Assembly: GCA_018806985.1 (NCBI GenBank)
Contig: JADANN010000375.1
Location: 2,232,001 to 2,296,000, forward strand
Length of the DNA stretch: 64,000 nt
Direction: 5' to 3'
Source: Angiostrongylus vasorum
Lineage: Eukaryota; Nematoda; Chromadorea; Rhabditida; Metastrongylidae
Position numbers and translations under genes: made by a program. The notes beneath the pieces are model-generated. The model was given only the letters and a program-made list of their open reading frames with translations. It was not told where the DNA came from and searched no databases. Shown here piece by piece: positions 12,801-22,469 of the stretch (positions are counted from its first letter, which is position 1; every line of letters begins with the position of its first letter).

Positions 12801-14438
12801 CACCCGGGAAGCCTCTATACTCACCACGGCGAGTTAAACAATCGAGTAAGGGAGAAAGACGTTTCAGTGTTTGTGAATAAATTCCACATTACCGCTTAAG
12901 TTCCCTTCGCTCCCCTATTTCTGTGTGCTCTACCTCTGCTTTTCTCTCCAATTCTGTTTCTTTGCCAAACCCACTGTACCCCTCAGTTCTTTTTCTTAGT
13001 ATTCTTCCGTATAGGTTCCAGTGGTATCCATACGTGAATTTTTAGTGCTACTGATATTACGTTATGAGTACGACCGAGCACTCCCTTTCTTTGCCGAACA
13101 CCAGCACAGCACCAGTAGGTCTAAGCGTTTTTTTGTCACGTCTAGACCGATTTAATAGCTCAATTGGACAAAATTCTCAACCATTTTTTTAGATATTTAA
13201 TATACACCAGCATTAATTATGCACTTTATGTCCTGAATTATCCTAAACTTTCGTCTATCAGCAAAGAAATTTTGTATTAACCACCGCGTGTGGCCTGTGA
13301 AGAACAAAAGAACTGGATGTCCAATGCCATGACGAAAAGAAAATGAACAGTGAGAAAATCCAGAGACACCTTCCAACGTCGATGCAATTGATTCCATGTT
13401 GGTATAAACGTTCCTTTTAACTCCTCAAAATATCACTGTGAAACATCCACGTAACCACATCATTCTTATCATCTTATTTGATTAATCACATCATATGGTT
13501 CATTAGAGTTCTTCTTCGGCTTAAGAGGAATTTTTGAAGTACTCAAGTTTAAAACTAACGTAATCCTTGCTTAAGATGGCTAAGAACGCATTCTTTTGCT
13601 TTCCGAATGCTCTCATGAGATCTCACATCCAGAGAGACGGTGTGCAATTTGGGAGATGAGCACTCTGTTCTCAAAGAGATTTCCCCCTAAACTGAACATA
13701 ACATGAATTTAGACGGAAATAAAATTCTAAAGGCAGGTCAGTTTGGCCTTATTGGCGAATGGGATGGCGAAATGGCTAAAAAGAATCAGAAACACAGAAA
13801 ACCTGTTAGAATTCATTCTATGGTACTCAACTCCTTATATAATGAAAGTAATTGCTTTTGTCTGTGAAAATTCTTAAGAAGGAGACGTTTGAATTTTGTA
13901 GTTTCACCGAGTGGTTAAAAGCTAACTACATCCCATCAAAGTCTTGAATGTCAAGCAAAAACGCAAAGGAAAAAAAGTCGGATAGAAAGCAGAAAAAAAA
14001 TGAGAAATTCTGTAGCTAAACCTTCTCAGTCAAGCAACCGGCGAATACGGTAAATCCCTTGTCGACGCATCGAAGCGCTAGTTCTCTTCCAAATCCCGAA
14101 TCACATCCGGTAATGAGCACTGCCTTCGAAGAGAGATCTTCTATTCGAAACAGTTCCCAGATAAACCTAGGAAGGACGTAGGATACGAACCAGAAAAAAA
14201 AACAGGGAAAAAAGAGAAAAGTGAAGAAGAAGAACATCTAAGAGGACCTCTGTGATATTTAGTGATAAAAACAGGAGATGAAAGTCCCACTCTCAAAAAT
14301 ACTCTTAGCATTAGGGTAAGACATTGGTTTCTATACATGTACATTATTTTCTGGTAAAAACATTAACATTATTTCCAAACTCTACCTAGAGATTATATAC
14401 GCTATCATTGGAATGAAGAGTAGACACCAGTAGAACAT
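895..14438 (-). CDS. Membrane-anchored short-chain dehydrogenase/reductase (retinol / 17-beta-hydroxysteroid dehydrogenase type), nine exons
   Basis: Exons (minus, 5' to 3'): 14438-14386, 14166-14022, 13686-13560, 11696-11572, 7166-7029, 2384-2282, 2102-2042, 1938-1833, 1039-895. Phases join throughout, giving about 333 aa, normal for the RDH/HSD17B6/BDH1 branch (about 315-345 aa). Residues 1-18 are a hydrophobic anchor starting MFYWCLLF. The NAD(P)-binding motif TGCDSGFG lies near residues 37-44, NNAG near 115-118, catalytic Ser in VTSVNG near 168, and YVVSK (Tyr181, Lys185). LEPGIFRT follows near 205-215, and the C-terminal exon carries [21 protein letters not shown], cut here: GWDAILLF then PTWWSDF, the usual hydrophobic tail of this branch. 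Family knowledge: NAD(P)-dependent oxidation or reduction of retinoids, steroids or related lipids at the ER membrane. Substrate cannot be told. Exon 5 has seven A where the frame needs six (see findings). An alternative start at 14237 in an extended exon 2 is possible but the two-exon start aligns better. A minus-strand AATAAA lies at 743-738. Confidence 0.9.
1240..1455 (+). mobile_element. SINE family A, strongly decayed copy
   Basis: Recognisable order of family landmarks: a CCATCC...CC tract, AATATGCACTTGATAACATG in place of the TATGCATTCAATCACC block, a GGAGTCGAATTC block and the tail AGGGAATCGGTCAACGCCGA. It lies in the last intron of the dehydrogenase gene. Confidence 0.45.
3455..3840 (-). 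mobile_element. Interspersed repeat family B, minus copy, left arm of an inverted pair
   Basis: It shares the order of blocks seen in seven other copies: GTTTACCTCCTCAT, a CAGGAAGCCTAGCTAAGAG-like block, ACCACCGTCCTGG, GGCAAATTTCCCTCTG and AACTCCGAAAAA. It faces the copy at 3865-4218, so the two make a long palindrome. Confidence 0.8.
3865..4218 (+). mobile_element. Interspersed repeat family B, plus copy, right arm of the inverted pair
   Basis: It begins TTACTTACTTGATACTTGAA and CGGCCCGTC, then TTTGATACCAGGACGGTGG, CTAGGCTTCCTGAT and CATGATGAGGCGG at its end. Other copies carry AGTTCGATACC at the TTTGATACC position, which resembles a tRNA B box, so the family may be a SINE. Confidence 0.8.
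4228..4710 (+). pseudogene. Mariner-type transposase remnant
   Basis: Translation in shifting frames gives mariner landmarks: a [19 protein letters not shown] stretch, [19 protein letters not shown], then [20 protein letters not shown] and [14 protein letters not shown] sequence. These match the second half of mariner DDE transposases, including the HPPYSPDL region. Stops and frame changes rule out function. It directly abuts the family B repeat at 3865-4218 and lies in the dehydrogenase intron. Confidence 0.8.
4740..5735 (-). pseudogene. RTE-type LINE remnant: reverse transcriptase palm through C-terminus
   Basis: The minus strand encodes [44 protein letters not shown] (FADD box with A to P), and further down a TRWSDFFTK-like and [12 protein letters not shown] C-terminus. 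The frame is broken. A perfect 21-base tandem duplication at 5638-5679 repeats GVRQGDT. Identified from known RTE-clade conservation in nematodes. Confidence 0.8.
5638..5679. repeat. Perfect 21-bp tandem duplication inside the RTE remnant
   Basis: The unit GGTATCGCCTTACCTAACCCC (split as GGTATCGCCTT and ACCTAACCCC) occurs twice at 5638-5658 and 5659-5679 without a mismatch. Being 21 bases it keeps the reading frame and duplicates seven codons. Confidence 0.9.
5775..6132 (+). mobile_element. Interspersed repeat family B copy
   Basis: Same block order as 3865-4218: GGATGGCTTGTCTTCACTG at the start, GATCAGAGGGAGATTTGCC, TTTGATACCAGGACGGTGG, and ATGAGGTGGTAAACCGTTA at the end. The region 6140-7020 that follows shows no gene or family I recognise. 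Confidence 0.8.
7705..8203. mobile_element. Palindromic element with terminal inverted repeats and Penelope-like tail motif
   Basis: ATTAAGCTAACAC near 7707 is matched by GTGTTAGCTTAAT near 8189-8201. The right half reads CGAAACGTCAGCCGAATAAA, and the left half carries the reverse complement in diverged form, GGCTAAGGTGTCGACATCTTCG. Related half-copies lie at 18050-18335 and 29562-30135, and a similar GAAACGTCAGC tail follows the GIY-YIG coding fragment at 41.2 kb. It may be a non-autonomous Penelope-like derivative or a MITE. Confidence 0.6.
8470..10165 (-). pseudogene. RTE-type LINE remnant: endonuclease, linker, start of reverse transcriptase, C-terminal tail
   Basis: Reading the minus strand from 10165 down: [15 protein letters not shown] and a [23 protein letters not shown] block (endonuclease); at 9485-9150 [18 protein letters not shown] and SFFNHKSKM; at 9083-8690 [39 protein letters not shown] and NYRPICLL (RT fingers). 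Near 8690 it jumps to the C-terminal tail also found at 4740-5030, so the palm is deleted. Frames are broken. Confidence 0.8.
11283..11335 (+). mobile_element. SINE family A, 3' tail only
   Basis: TCAATGCATGGCGTAGCTC, then AGGGACTGATCAACGCCGAA, matches the last 50 bases of the family. The 5' part is absent. Confidence 0.55.
11787..12068 (+). mobile_element. SINE family A, near full length
   Basis: It starts with a tRNA-like head: TGGCGCAGTGG fits the polymerase III A box, followed by CGTGGAATCGATCCCGGCGC at the B box position. The body has GGGGTCGGCAAATTGGTGCC, a TATGCATTCAATAACC block and the tail ATTGATCAACGCCGA. It lies in intron 3 of the dehydrogenase gene, close upstream of exon 4. Confidence 0.85.
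12175..12445 (-). pseudogene. RTE-type LINE, 3' terminal fragment
   Basis: Its plus-strand sequence parallels 4755-5030 and 8478-8690: CTGCTGATCGTTGAGTGAGT, a GAGCATCAT-like block, a TTCTTCCAGGG block and the TTGTCGTTCAAATACTTAACG segment. This is the C-terminal coding end and 3' end, 5'-truncated as usual for LINEs. Confidence 0.65.
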
Positions 14439-14595
14439 ACCTGCAAAAATAATCGCAGTTAGACCATTTTCAGCTTTTTTTTCTTTCTTTATTTTAGGAG
14501 AGTATGAGCTCATACGATAACTGAGAAGTTTGTACTTCAAGGAGAGAAGTAAAACCAAGAGAAGGATAAAAGAGCAAAAAAAAACAGCAACGATA

Positions 14596-14872
14596 AAGTG
14601 TTAACTTCTCTTATCTTTTTATTTTCTGCCTATTGTAGATTTTCACGGCACGGTATTATGTGTGATACAATCACAACGATGCTGAAACATTTGAAAAACT
14701 CCGGATCGCAGGTGTCTGCGGCGGGGGACGAACACACTCTATTTCCCTTTCCGGGGGCTAACGCGTTCACCATCACACCATGCGGCTCCTTCGTTTCGCT
14801 TGCCTCTCATCTAGTTCTATCGATCAGTGCCATCAGCAATCACCATCAGCAAGGACACAGTTGTATTTATTG
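14596..14872 (+). mobile_element. SINE-like family C, near full length
   Basis: It shares with other copies the 5' block TTTTTATTTTCTGCCTATTG, a CACAACGATGCTGA block, AACTCCGGATCGCAGGTGTC, CACACCATGCGGCTCCTTCG and TATCGATCAGTGCCATCAGC. On the opposite strand the middle reads TGGTGTGGTGGTGAACGCG and GTTCGTTCCCC in better copies, which resembles A and B boxes. Confidence 0.75.
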
Positions 14873-14879
14873 AGGATGT

Positions 14880-16660
14880 CACAATGTGAGTTGGCTCGTG
14901 TTTTAAATTTCAGGCAGTGCGGATCATCTACGCTCTTCGTTCTTTATCATTACATCGTATTTGGTACTGAATAAAAAATACTTTTCCGACATTGCAGAGA
15001 TCACTGAATGGAAAAGTAGTGGTAAGATCACTACAAAAGATTACGAATCACATACATAAACTCGTCATCCAGTCATTCAGTTTCACATGTCATCCCACGT
15101 GAAGAATAGACTGGTCTTCCCTAACACAGTAAAACGGCATGCATTTTTTAAACAGAGTGGCGCTTATTTATATAATACATCTTCTTGAATACTATAGATA
15201 GTTAACAAAATTCTACGGATAGCATTACATAAACTACACCCGGAATGCGAAGAAGGAGAAATCGCCAAAACGTCAGCCGTTGAATCTCAACAACAACAGC
15301 AACTGCCGCTACAACCTCGCCTCAGCTCGACAAGAGCAATTCGCGAGCATTAAGGCCGAGTCTTACAGAAACCCAGCATTTTGAGTTATTAGCTTGAATT
15401 ATCAACAAACTGGTGTTAGAGCAAGAGCGGTGACGCTATTCATCATCAGTACGGAGCTGGTTCGATTCCAGCCCCGAGCTCACCAAGCTTCTTATCCTTC
15501 TAGAGTCGGCATTCGTATTGCATTTGCTTGGGAACAGTTTACTCGCTTACAATCCAAGTGGAACGCTTTATCCCGGCTATCCTAGGATTTCAGGGAAAAT
15601 ATGCTGGAGTAGTACTCAACGGCGTTCATAAAGGAGACGAGAATCTTCAAGAAGCATCCCACACCAAACGGTAATAGCTTGAGGAACTTAATGGATGATG
15701 GATGCGGAGAAATGAACTGAATGAAGGAAGTGCTGGGATGCATACAGTAGTTGTGAAGATGATTCGTGCAAAAAAAAATGAAAGAAAAACTTCAACAAGG
15801 AACTAAGCATTTAGATATGATCACAAAAAAGAATAAATCGGTTCTGATTAATCTATAAAGTTGGAATCTTACATTTGACTGCATTCGTCGCGCCACAGAG
15901 GTGAACAAATGTATATTTGGCTTATACAACGACCTGCTTCTATCCGCGCAAACAAGCTTGGGACTAATCTTTCCGACGCTGCAGGGATGCAAAGCTTAGT
16001 TATCCTAAGGCGCAGGGTTCGAACCAATGATCACACATTATCGTAGGGCACCCTTAGTCACCGCACTGCATAAGTGCAATATCAGATTTGCTTCTATAAA
16101 AAATACTTAAACTAGAATTATCGAGATAAAGAGAGCTGCTATGGCAAGTTGTTAACAGGAAGGTGGTGGTATTGTTAAAGAAGCTGATCGTTTACCAGTT
16201 AGGGTTATGTATGCGACGATTGGGAAAGGGAAAACAAGAGGGATGGAAGTACAGAAAATTACTAAGTAGGTTTTCCATGGAAAAAAAACCAGATTAATTC
16301 AAAGCGAAAGGACTTTTAGCAAAAGTTAAACAATGAAAAAGCAACTGTACAGTTGTACTAGTTGTACAACCTACTGGCACAGTGTTATTAGTGCTGATAA
16401 GAGCGAAGGACAAACATCGACTGATAAATATGGGACACTTGATGAACAGTTGCTTTCGGACCAGAAGGTCACAAAGTTTTCGTTCCTTTATTTTCTAATA
16501 GCAGAACATTTACAAAAACCACATAGAATATTCAGCACACTGAGTCCAACGTCAGCGCATTTCCACTCGTTTGTTAGGAGAGGACAATTGTACCGGCAGG
16601 AACTCCTATTAACTACTTTTCTTCGCGTTCGTACATTTTTCTCATAATTTTTGTGTTTAA
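14880..16660. other. Unassigned stretch, no gene recognised
   Basis: Only short open frames occur. A GAAGGAGAAATCGCCAAAAC and GTCAGCCG block at about 15251-15290 resembles the Penelope-type tail seen elsewhere. Nothing else is recognised. Confidence 0.5.
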
Positions 16661-16669
16661 CTGATGATT

Positions 16670-16935
16670 TCCATCAGGTAGCCTAGCTAAGAGTAAACCA
16701 ATACCAGGACCCTACCACCGTTCTGGTATCAAAGGCGCCTAGGGGCAAATCTCCCTCTGATTCACAAGGACTGCGACTGCATGTGGTGGTAACTACGTGG
16801 GAGCAGACTTTGACCAGGCTGTCCCCGGGACTCCAGGGAACCACGGTGGCTTGATCAGCAAGCCTCCGAAAATAGAGAGTATGCTATGGCAAGCACAACC
16901 ACTGAGGACGGGCCATTCAAGTATCAAGTAAGTAA
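16670..16935 (-). mobile_element. Interspersed repeat family B, truncated copy
   Basis: Blocks CATCAGGTAGCCTAGCTAAG, ACCACCGTTCTGGTATC, GGCAAATCTCCCTCTGATTC and GAGGACGGGCCATTCAAGTA are in family order. The end corresponding to the ...AACCGTTGG terminus is missing. Confidence 0.75.
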
Positions 16936-17054
16936 CTGATAATATATCCAACACAAGTTAATGTGTTGATAATCAAAAAATGTTCAAAGGGGCAAGCTCG
17001 ATCCCATCGAAGCTCGAAAACTACTCTTAGCAATGAATAATCTACGAAAAAAAA

Positions 17055-17130
17055 AGCAGGGATGGTGTAGTGGTTAGTAATGCCGTCAATCAGGAATCAA
17101 AGGGGTAAGTTCGATCCTCGCGCCATCACT
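17055..17130 (+). repeat. tRNA-like sequence, probably a pseudo-tRNA or SINE head
   Basis: TGGTGTAGTGGTTAGTAATG fits an A box and AAGTTCGATCCTCGCGCC a B box, about 40 bases apart. The acceptor and T stems do not pair well in the standard register, so I do not call a functional tRNA. It differs from families A and C in the bases between the boxes. Confidence 0.4.
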
Positions 17131-18044
17131 CTACTCCAATCCACGTGGGAAAGTCTTGGCCGGGCTATCTCCAGGATCACAAGGGAAACTGACTCGATCA
17201 GTATTCTAGGACATTAACGAAGAAAACGAAATCCTCAAGCAGCATCTGAAACAAGACGCAAAATCTTCGAAGACCATCGTGGACGACGAATGCGATGAAA
17301 ACGGTTTGACATGTAAAAACTTATAAAAACGCACTTTTCGGGCGTGTTTACTGTGGGGGACGACTGGGTGCAGCGGTAAAGAGTGACAACATCTACACCT
17401 TGTCATTGAAGAAAACACAGATGTCTTTGCCCTACTTAAAATGCCAACTTGTTGATGAGATAGGTGTAACTGTAATATAGTTGTATACTGGAAATCACCA
17501 GAGTGATTAATCTTTAGAAGGCTACGTATTCGTCAACATATTTCCATATAGCGCCCTGTATCCAACTTTTCTTCTCATAACACGTGAAAAGTGAAATCTA
17601 TAGGTGTCACAAAGGTTTTGCGGGAGTTGCCGTTAAGACGCCTATAGAAGTCACTTTCTTTCCGATTATTTGTTTTTGTGCTCAGGATTTCTTTCCTACA
17701 CTTCTTATAAATGGACGAGCGCCAACCATGGAAAGAGTGTGGTCTTAATAATTTTCCGTTTAATTTCCCATTTTCCTGCAAGAGATCACTGCTGTTGAAA
17801 AGAATGTGCGGCCTAGAGTGTGTGGCCAGCGGTGTAGAATGCCTTTGTCTCGAAGACCTCTCAGTGCGTGCAGTGTTCAGCATCATTTTTGAGAACCAGT
17901 TCGTTGTTTTGTAATCTTCAATCGCTATAATGACGTTTGGGTATTGCTAGAATGACAGGATATTAGAATTAAGTGACAAACATCGTAATATTTCTTGCAA
18001 ATAATCAATATGTGTTTAAATTGTTGGGCTTGCACGAGATTGAT

Positions 18045-18335
18045 AAATAGGCTTATTCGGGCAACGTTTCGACGTCGTCTTCTTCATCAGAGCCGATGGT
18101 CCGTGTCGGTGGTCCACAGTTGTTCGTGATCTCGAAGTGGCGTCTTCGTTGTCGTACTGAGACGGGATCTTCTTTAGTGAACACCGCACGAATGAGGCAT
18201 GCTCACGCGGCAGTGCTCTTCTACACAGGGCGATTGTTGTTGATAGGATTGTCCGTTGATAATAATTTGTTTTTTCAACGGATAATCCATCCTACAGCAG
18301 TCGGTATTATGCCTGCTTGCACCCAGGAAATAGCA
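18045..18335 (-). mobile_element. Half-copy of the 7705-8203 palindromic / Penelope-tail family
   Basis: AACGTTTCGACGTCGTCTTC and TTCATCAGAGCCGATGGTCC are followed by CCACAGTTGTTCG and a GATAATCCATCCTACAGCAG block. The same order is seen at 7735-7985 and 29880-30120. Confidence 0.55.
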
Positions 18336-18702
18336 AAAAAATTTTTAAACCGACCGTCATTTAACCTCGGTAGCAAAATAATCAACATATGTTTAAAAAA
18401 CTCCTTGCGAAACGTATGCAACTTCACCAAACGCTGACAACAGTACGACTAGCGGACGATTGGTTTTCTTCATACAAGAGGCACAAGGGTTGTGTATGCA
18501 CCAAAAACATGGAATAGTGTTAAGAAGAGTATAGAACGTACATAGAAAAAGAGGAGCGCAGGAATTCTTGCAAAAGGCAGAGAACTACTAGCTACAATCA
18601 TGCTGAGATAATTCAAAAGATCGACTTTTTATTGAACTGTTGAAAATATTTTAAATTATAAAATAAAAGGAACTATTTTACATGTTATCAGTTGTCTTGT
18701 GT

Positions 18703-18965
18703 TTAAGGGCGCGTGTGGCGCAATGGTTGAAGGAGTAACGTGGAATCGATCCCCCGCGCCCATGGCCCACCAAGCCTTCCATACCTCCGGGGTCGGCGAC
18801 TTGGTGCCAGACTTGTCTAGGAGGATAGCAACACTGGCTCGATGCATCGGTAGGCCACCGCGAGTCATTGTAAAGGCCAGACATGCATTCAATAACCTCT
18901 AAACGATGCTTAAGGAGTCGAATGCACGGCGCCTCCCTCAGGGATTGATCAACGCCGAGAGCTTA
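18703..18965 (+). mobile_element. SINE family A, near full length
   Basis: The head is CGCGTGTGGCGCAATGGTTG with GTGGAATCGATCCCCCGCGC. The body has CCGGGGTCGGCGACTTGGTG, then a CCAGACATGCATTCAATAAC block, and the tail is ATTGATCAACGCCGAGAGCT. Confidence 0.85.
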
Positions 18966-18976
18966 GAGAGCTTTAT

Positions 18977-19493
18977 GATCTTATAAACTGATCTTTTTGA
19001 GCTGATGCGAGGTTGATGTAGGTCTTCGTTGTCGTTGTCGTTGTTGTTGGTGTTGTTGGTCGATGGCTGATGTTTCTGCCATTTCGCCTTTCTCAGAGCA
19101 TGGACGATGGATGGGTGCTTTGCATTGTTAGATAGACAGTCACAGTATATAAATTTCATGCCAGAAAAGCCTACCAAGAACTGGTTTCCATTCTTAAACA
19201 TGCAAATAAAGCTCTCAGAAAGTGGTCATATAACAAATGGTATCGTAAGCCAAGTAGTAAAAATATACTAGTTCACTACTTCTCCTCTCATCCTTCACAC
19301 ATGAAAAAAGCACTTATTGCGACTGCGACTCACCGAATAATTAAAGCATTCTAATATAAAATACGTCCAGGTTTTGAGGAAGGCGAAATCGCCGAAACGT
19401 TAGCCATCGACCAACAACACCAACAACAACGACAACGACAACGAAAACCTATGCCAACCCCGCATCAGCTCAAAAAGATCAGTTTATAAGATC
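18977..19493. repeat. Inverted repeat with arms of about 120-145 bp
   Basis: The left arm, from GATCTTATAAACTGATCTTT, is mirrored by the right arm ending AAAGATCAGTTTATAAGATC. Both arms contain a CAA/CGA-rich run (GTCGTTGTCGTTGTTGTTGG on the left strand) and the GAAACGTTAGCC motif of the Penelope-type tails on the right. About 270 bases separate the arms. Confidence 0.75.
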
Positions 19494-19505
19494 ATATAAA
19501 TAAAT

Positions 19506-19752
19506 ACATGCTGAGATATTTGTAAAATTCCGAGCCACAGGCGTCTGCGGTGGGGAGTGGACACGCTATTACCCTTCGCGGAGGCTAACGCGTTCAGCAC
19601 CACACCATGCGGGTCCTTCGCTTCACCTCTCTCAGCCGTGTTATTAACCTATAGGTGCTTTCAGCAACCACCCGTCAACGGAATTGATCTGGGGAGCACA
19701 AATCGGCACTGAACTCAGTTAAGCTGAAGCTGTAGTATAAATCACAATGTGG
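19506..19752 (+). mobile_element. SINE-like family C copy
   Basis: GCTGAGATATTTGTAAAATT, GGCGTCTGCGGTGGGGAGTG, CACACCATGCGGGTCCTTCG, then a GTCAACGGAATTGATCTGGG block and a CTGAAGCTGTAG end. A second, truncated 5' block (CATTTATTGCCTGTTCATTT) follows at 19758-19800. Confidence 0.75.
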
Positions 19753-19814
19753 TCACTTTTCATTTATTGCCTGTTCATTTTCATGACACGGTATGATGTT
19801 TCTCATATGAATGT

Positions 19815-20670
19815 ACGAAACACGTTCGATTGCTTGAAATTGTACTCTTCTGAAAGCGATGAATTCATTGAAGGTAGGTTCGGCGTCGGCTTGGCTCCTG
19901 AAACATTTCTCGCATAGGAAACTATAGAGACATTTGAATAAGTGGTAGTCGAAAGACGAGAACTCTGGCGAGTATGCTGAATGAAGAGCTTGTTACCCTA
20001 GCTAATTCAACTTCTACAGCATCGGTAGTGCAACATGTCGCGGTGCGTGGTCACGGAAACGACTGCTACTTCCTGCTGACCAGTTTCGGATTCAACCGCT
20101 GAAGTTTGTGGCGCATTTCATCGAGTAACTGAAAGTACTTCTCAGCCGCATTCACTTCTCCAGGATTGAGAAAGATGTGACGGATATAGCCAGCAGCAAA
20201 GCATAATGACCTTCTTTTGGTGTAATTTCAACTTTAGGAAGTACTGCAGAGCTGCATCGCGGTCTAGCCACCATTAACACTCTCGTGACGAATCTTTCGA
20301 TGTTCATCGTCAGTTACCACAGAACATGGTCAACAAACGGATGGCTTTGGTTGTGCAGAAAAAAGCGCTGGCGATACCTTAGAACGGCGACATCTTTGAC
20401 TATCGTTCAATTCGAGCAGCATCCGTTTATCGGGATTCTTCGACTTCTCAGTTTTTTTTTACGACTGATCGAAAAACAGGTGAGGAGTGAGAATGATCAC
20501 GCCGAGTTTTTCTGCAAGTTCATGAGCAGTTGTGCATGATTTTTGCTTCCACTAAAGTCTTCAGTGTATCATAATCATCAGCAGAAGGACGTCCGCGACG
20601 TTTCTCACATTGAAGGTTGAATTCGCCAAAATGAAATTTTTTCAAACCAACGTTGTAGTGTGCCCAACAG
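19815..20670 (-). pseudogene. Mariner-type transposase remnant, long but heavily decayed
   Basis: On the minus strand from 20670 downward: a LQCEKRRGRPSADDYDTLK-like helix-turn-helix linker region, SRTCRKTR-like and SVVKKN-like stretches, then FLNPGEVNAAEKYFQLLDEM and KLQRLNPKLVSRK, the same region as in the plus-strand remnant at 4228-4710. Many stops and frame changes are present. It abuts the SINE at 20705-20992. Confidence 0.75.
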
Positions 20671-20704
20671 AGCATTAGAAGGAAAAGCTGTTGCTAAAAC
20701 ATAA

Positions 20705-20992
20705 AGGATAAAAGGATAAAGTTCTCGGCGTTGATCAATCCCTAAGGGACGCGCCATGCATTCGACTTCATTAAGCATCATTTGGAGGTGATTGAATGCA
20801 TATCTGGTCTTTACAATGACTCGCGGTGGCCTACCGATGTATCGAGCCAGTGCTGCTATCCTCCCAGACAAGTCTGGTACCAATTTGCCTAACTCGGAAG
20901 GATGGAAGGCTTGATGGGCCATGAGCGCGGGGGATCGATTCCACGTGTGTGTTGCAGGGCGCCTCCAACCACTGCGCTACACGCGCCCCTTC
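20705..20992 (-). mobile_element. SINE family A, near full length
   Basis: The minus strand runs from a GGCGCGTGTAGCGCAGTGGT head through GGAATCGATCCCC, AGGATAGCAGCACTGGCTCG, TATGCATTCAATCACCTCCA to ATTGATCAACGCCGAGAACT and an AAGGATAAA-rich end as seen on the plus strand. This is one of the better preserved copies. Confidence 0.9.
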
Positions 20993-20999
20993 TAAAACT

Positions 21000-22450
21000 A
21001 AAACTAATATGCTAAAACATGTGCAAGAAGAACGAAATCGGGAAACCGACATTAATTTCGGATGAACTTAATAGAGTACTCCCGGAATTACAGGATAGGA
21101 CCTCTGATTCCAATGGTTACCATCCTACCCCGAACACTTATTATACTTATGCACCTATACTTGGCGAAATTTAGAAATTACTGATTCTTCTTTGTTTCAC
21201 AATTAACATGATTACTCAATCCCATCCTCTCGTCGTACCTGAGGCTTCCTAAATAACCGGAAGCTATTCAGCTTTAGATTTTTGCACAAGCATACCTCAA
21301 CTCGTAGTGAAGTCTGTTAATTAAACTAAAACTTGGAAAAGTCTCCAGATCTTTGTGAATAGAAAACAACTTTTATTATTCTGGGGAGAAGAAATTATGA
21401 TTTTATGGAGCCCACGAGACATTATTTTCTCGTCGAATTGTCGGTGTTCATGTATCCAGCAAGATCGCTCAAGCTGAGAATGGATTTCTTATTTCCATCT
21501 GGAAGCCTTAAAAAGAATAAACTGATTCGAGCAATTACTTCTGTCCGGACAATGAGATACTACCTGACCACTCTAATACCGAAGCAAGAACTGCAAGGTC
21601 AGCCAATGGTTACCTGCCTCATCATGAAGGTGTGACGTTCTACAGTGCCAAACTCTGTATATCCCACCAAACAGGTTCTCAAAATGAGGGGTAGTTTGAC
21701 GTCTCCATCCGGAAACCCAACTAAAGGCAATTCAGTTCCAGTGATCAATGCATTGCTGGAAACTACAACGGTTTAGTTGGCCGGTGGTGGTGATCTGGGG
21801 AAAGCTCTAGCGCAGCTTTCAAGAATTCGGAAAAAGACAGATCTTATCCAAACAACAAGTTACCAGTGAAGTGGGAATCTTAGGTAGGATAACCGTGTGC
21901 GAGCTTATCCACTGGTCTGGCATATTCTCTTCCTGAAAGTAGGTGGTCATAGGAGTTGCGAGGAATGAATGCAATTTGTGGTCATCGGCTCGAATGAAAT
22001 CGGCAGTGATATTACCGGTTCCTGGAGCTGTGTCTCTCTTGTTTCTCTCGCAACTGGAACTTCAGAGGGTAGATTTTCAGGCAGTTTTTCAACAGCGGGA
22101 TTTTGGGCTCCGATACAGGGGTTGTAGAGAAGTGCCAGGCCCACCTTCGTTTATTTGGGCGGAGAGGCAGAATTGTACTCACAAAGAACCCGATGGGACT
22201 TCCTCAAACTACACCGGCTATGAGCTGCTTTCAATAATTTTTTTCTGCTTACATCGTGAATCCTACAAGAATCTTCTATAGCTTGCATCCATTATTAGCC
22301 GTGTTAGGTGAACTACAGTAGGATCAAGCTTCAGTATTTTCTCTTTTTGAACAACTCCTTGGTGGTAATAGAGATGCGCTTCGAACTTCTCGTTTGAGAA
22401 ACTGAGGCGAGTTGGCACATGTTTTAAGTCCTTCTAGAAACGTCTTCTAC
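21000..22450. other. Unassigned stretch, no gene recognised
   Basis: A very decayed family B-like block lies at about 21690-21840 (GTCTCCATCCGGAAACCCAA and CAGCTTTCAAGAATTCGG). Otherwise I see only short, unrelated open frames. Confidence 0.4.
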
Positions 22451-22469
22451 TAATCGCTAGGGTGTTCGT

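Noticed and set aside
14016..14237. ATG at 14237 as the dehydrogenase start
   Set aside because: The first 24 codons coincide with a polypyrimidine tract before CTTCCTAG; splicing 14386 to 14166 keeps frame and gives a more typical N-terminus. Kept only as an alternative.
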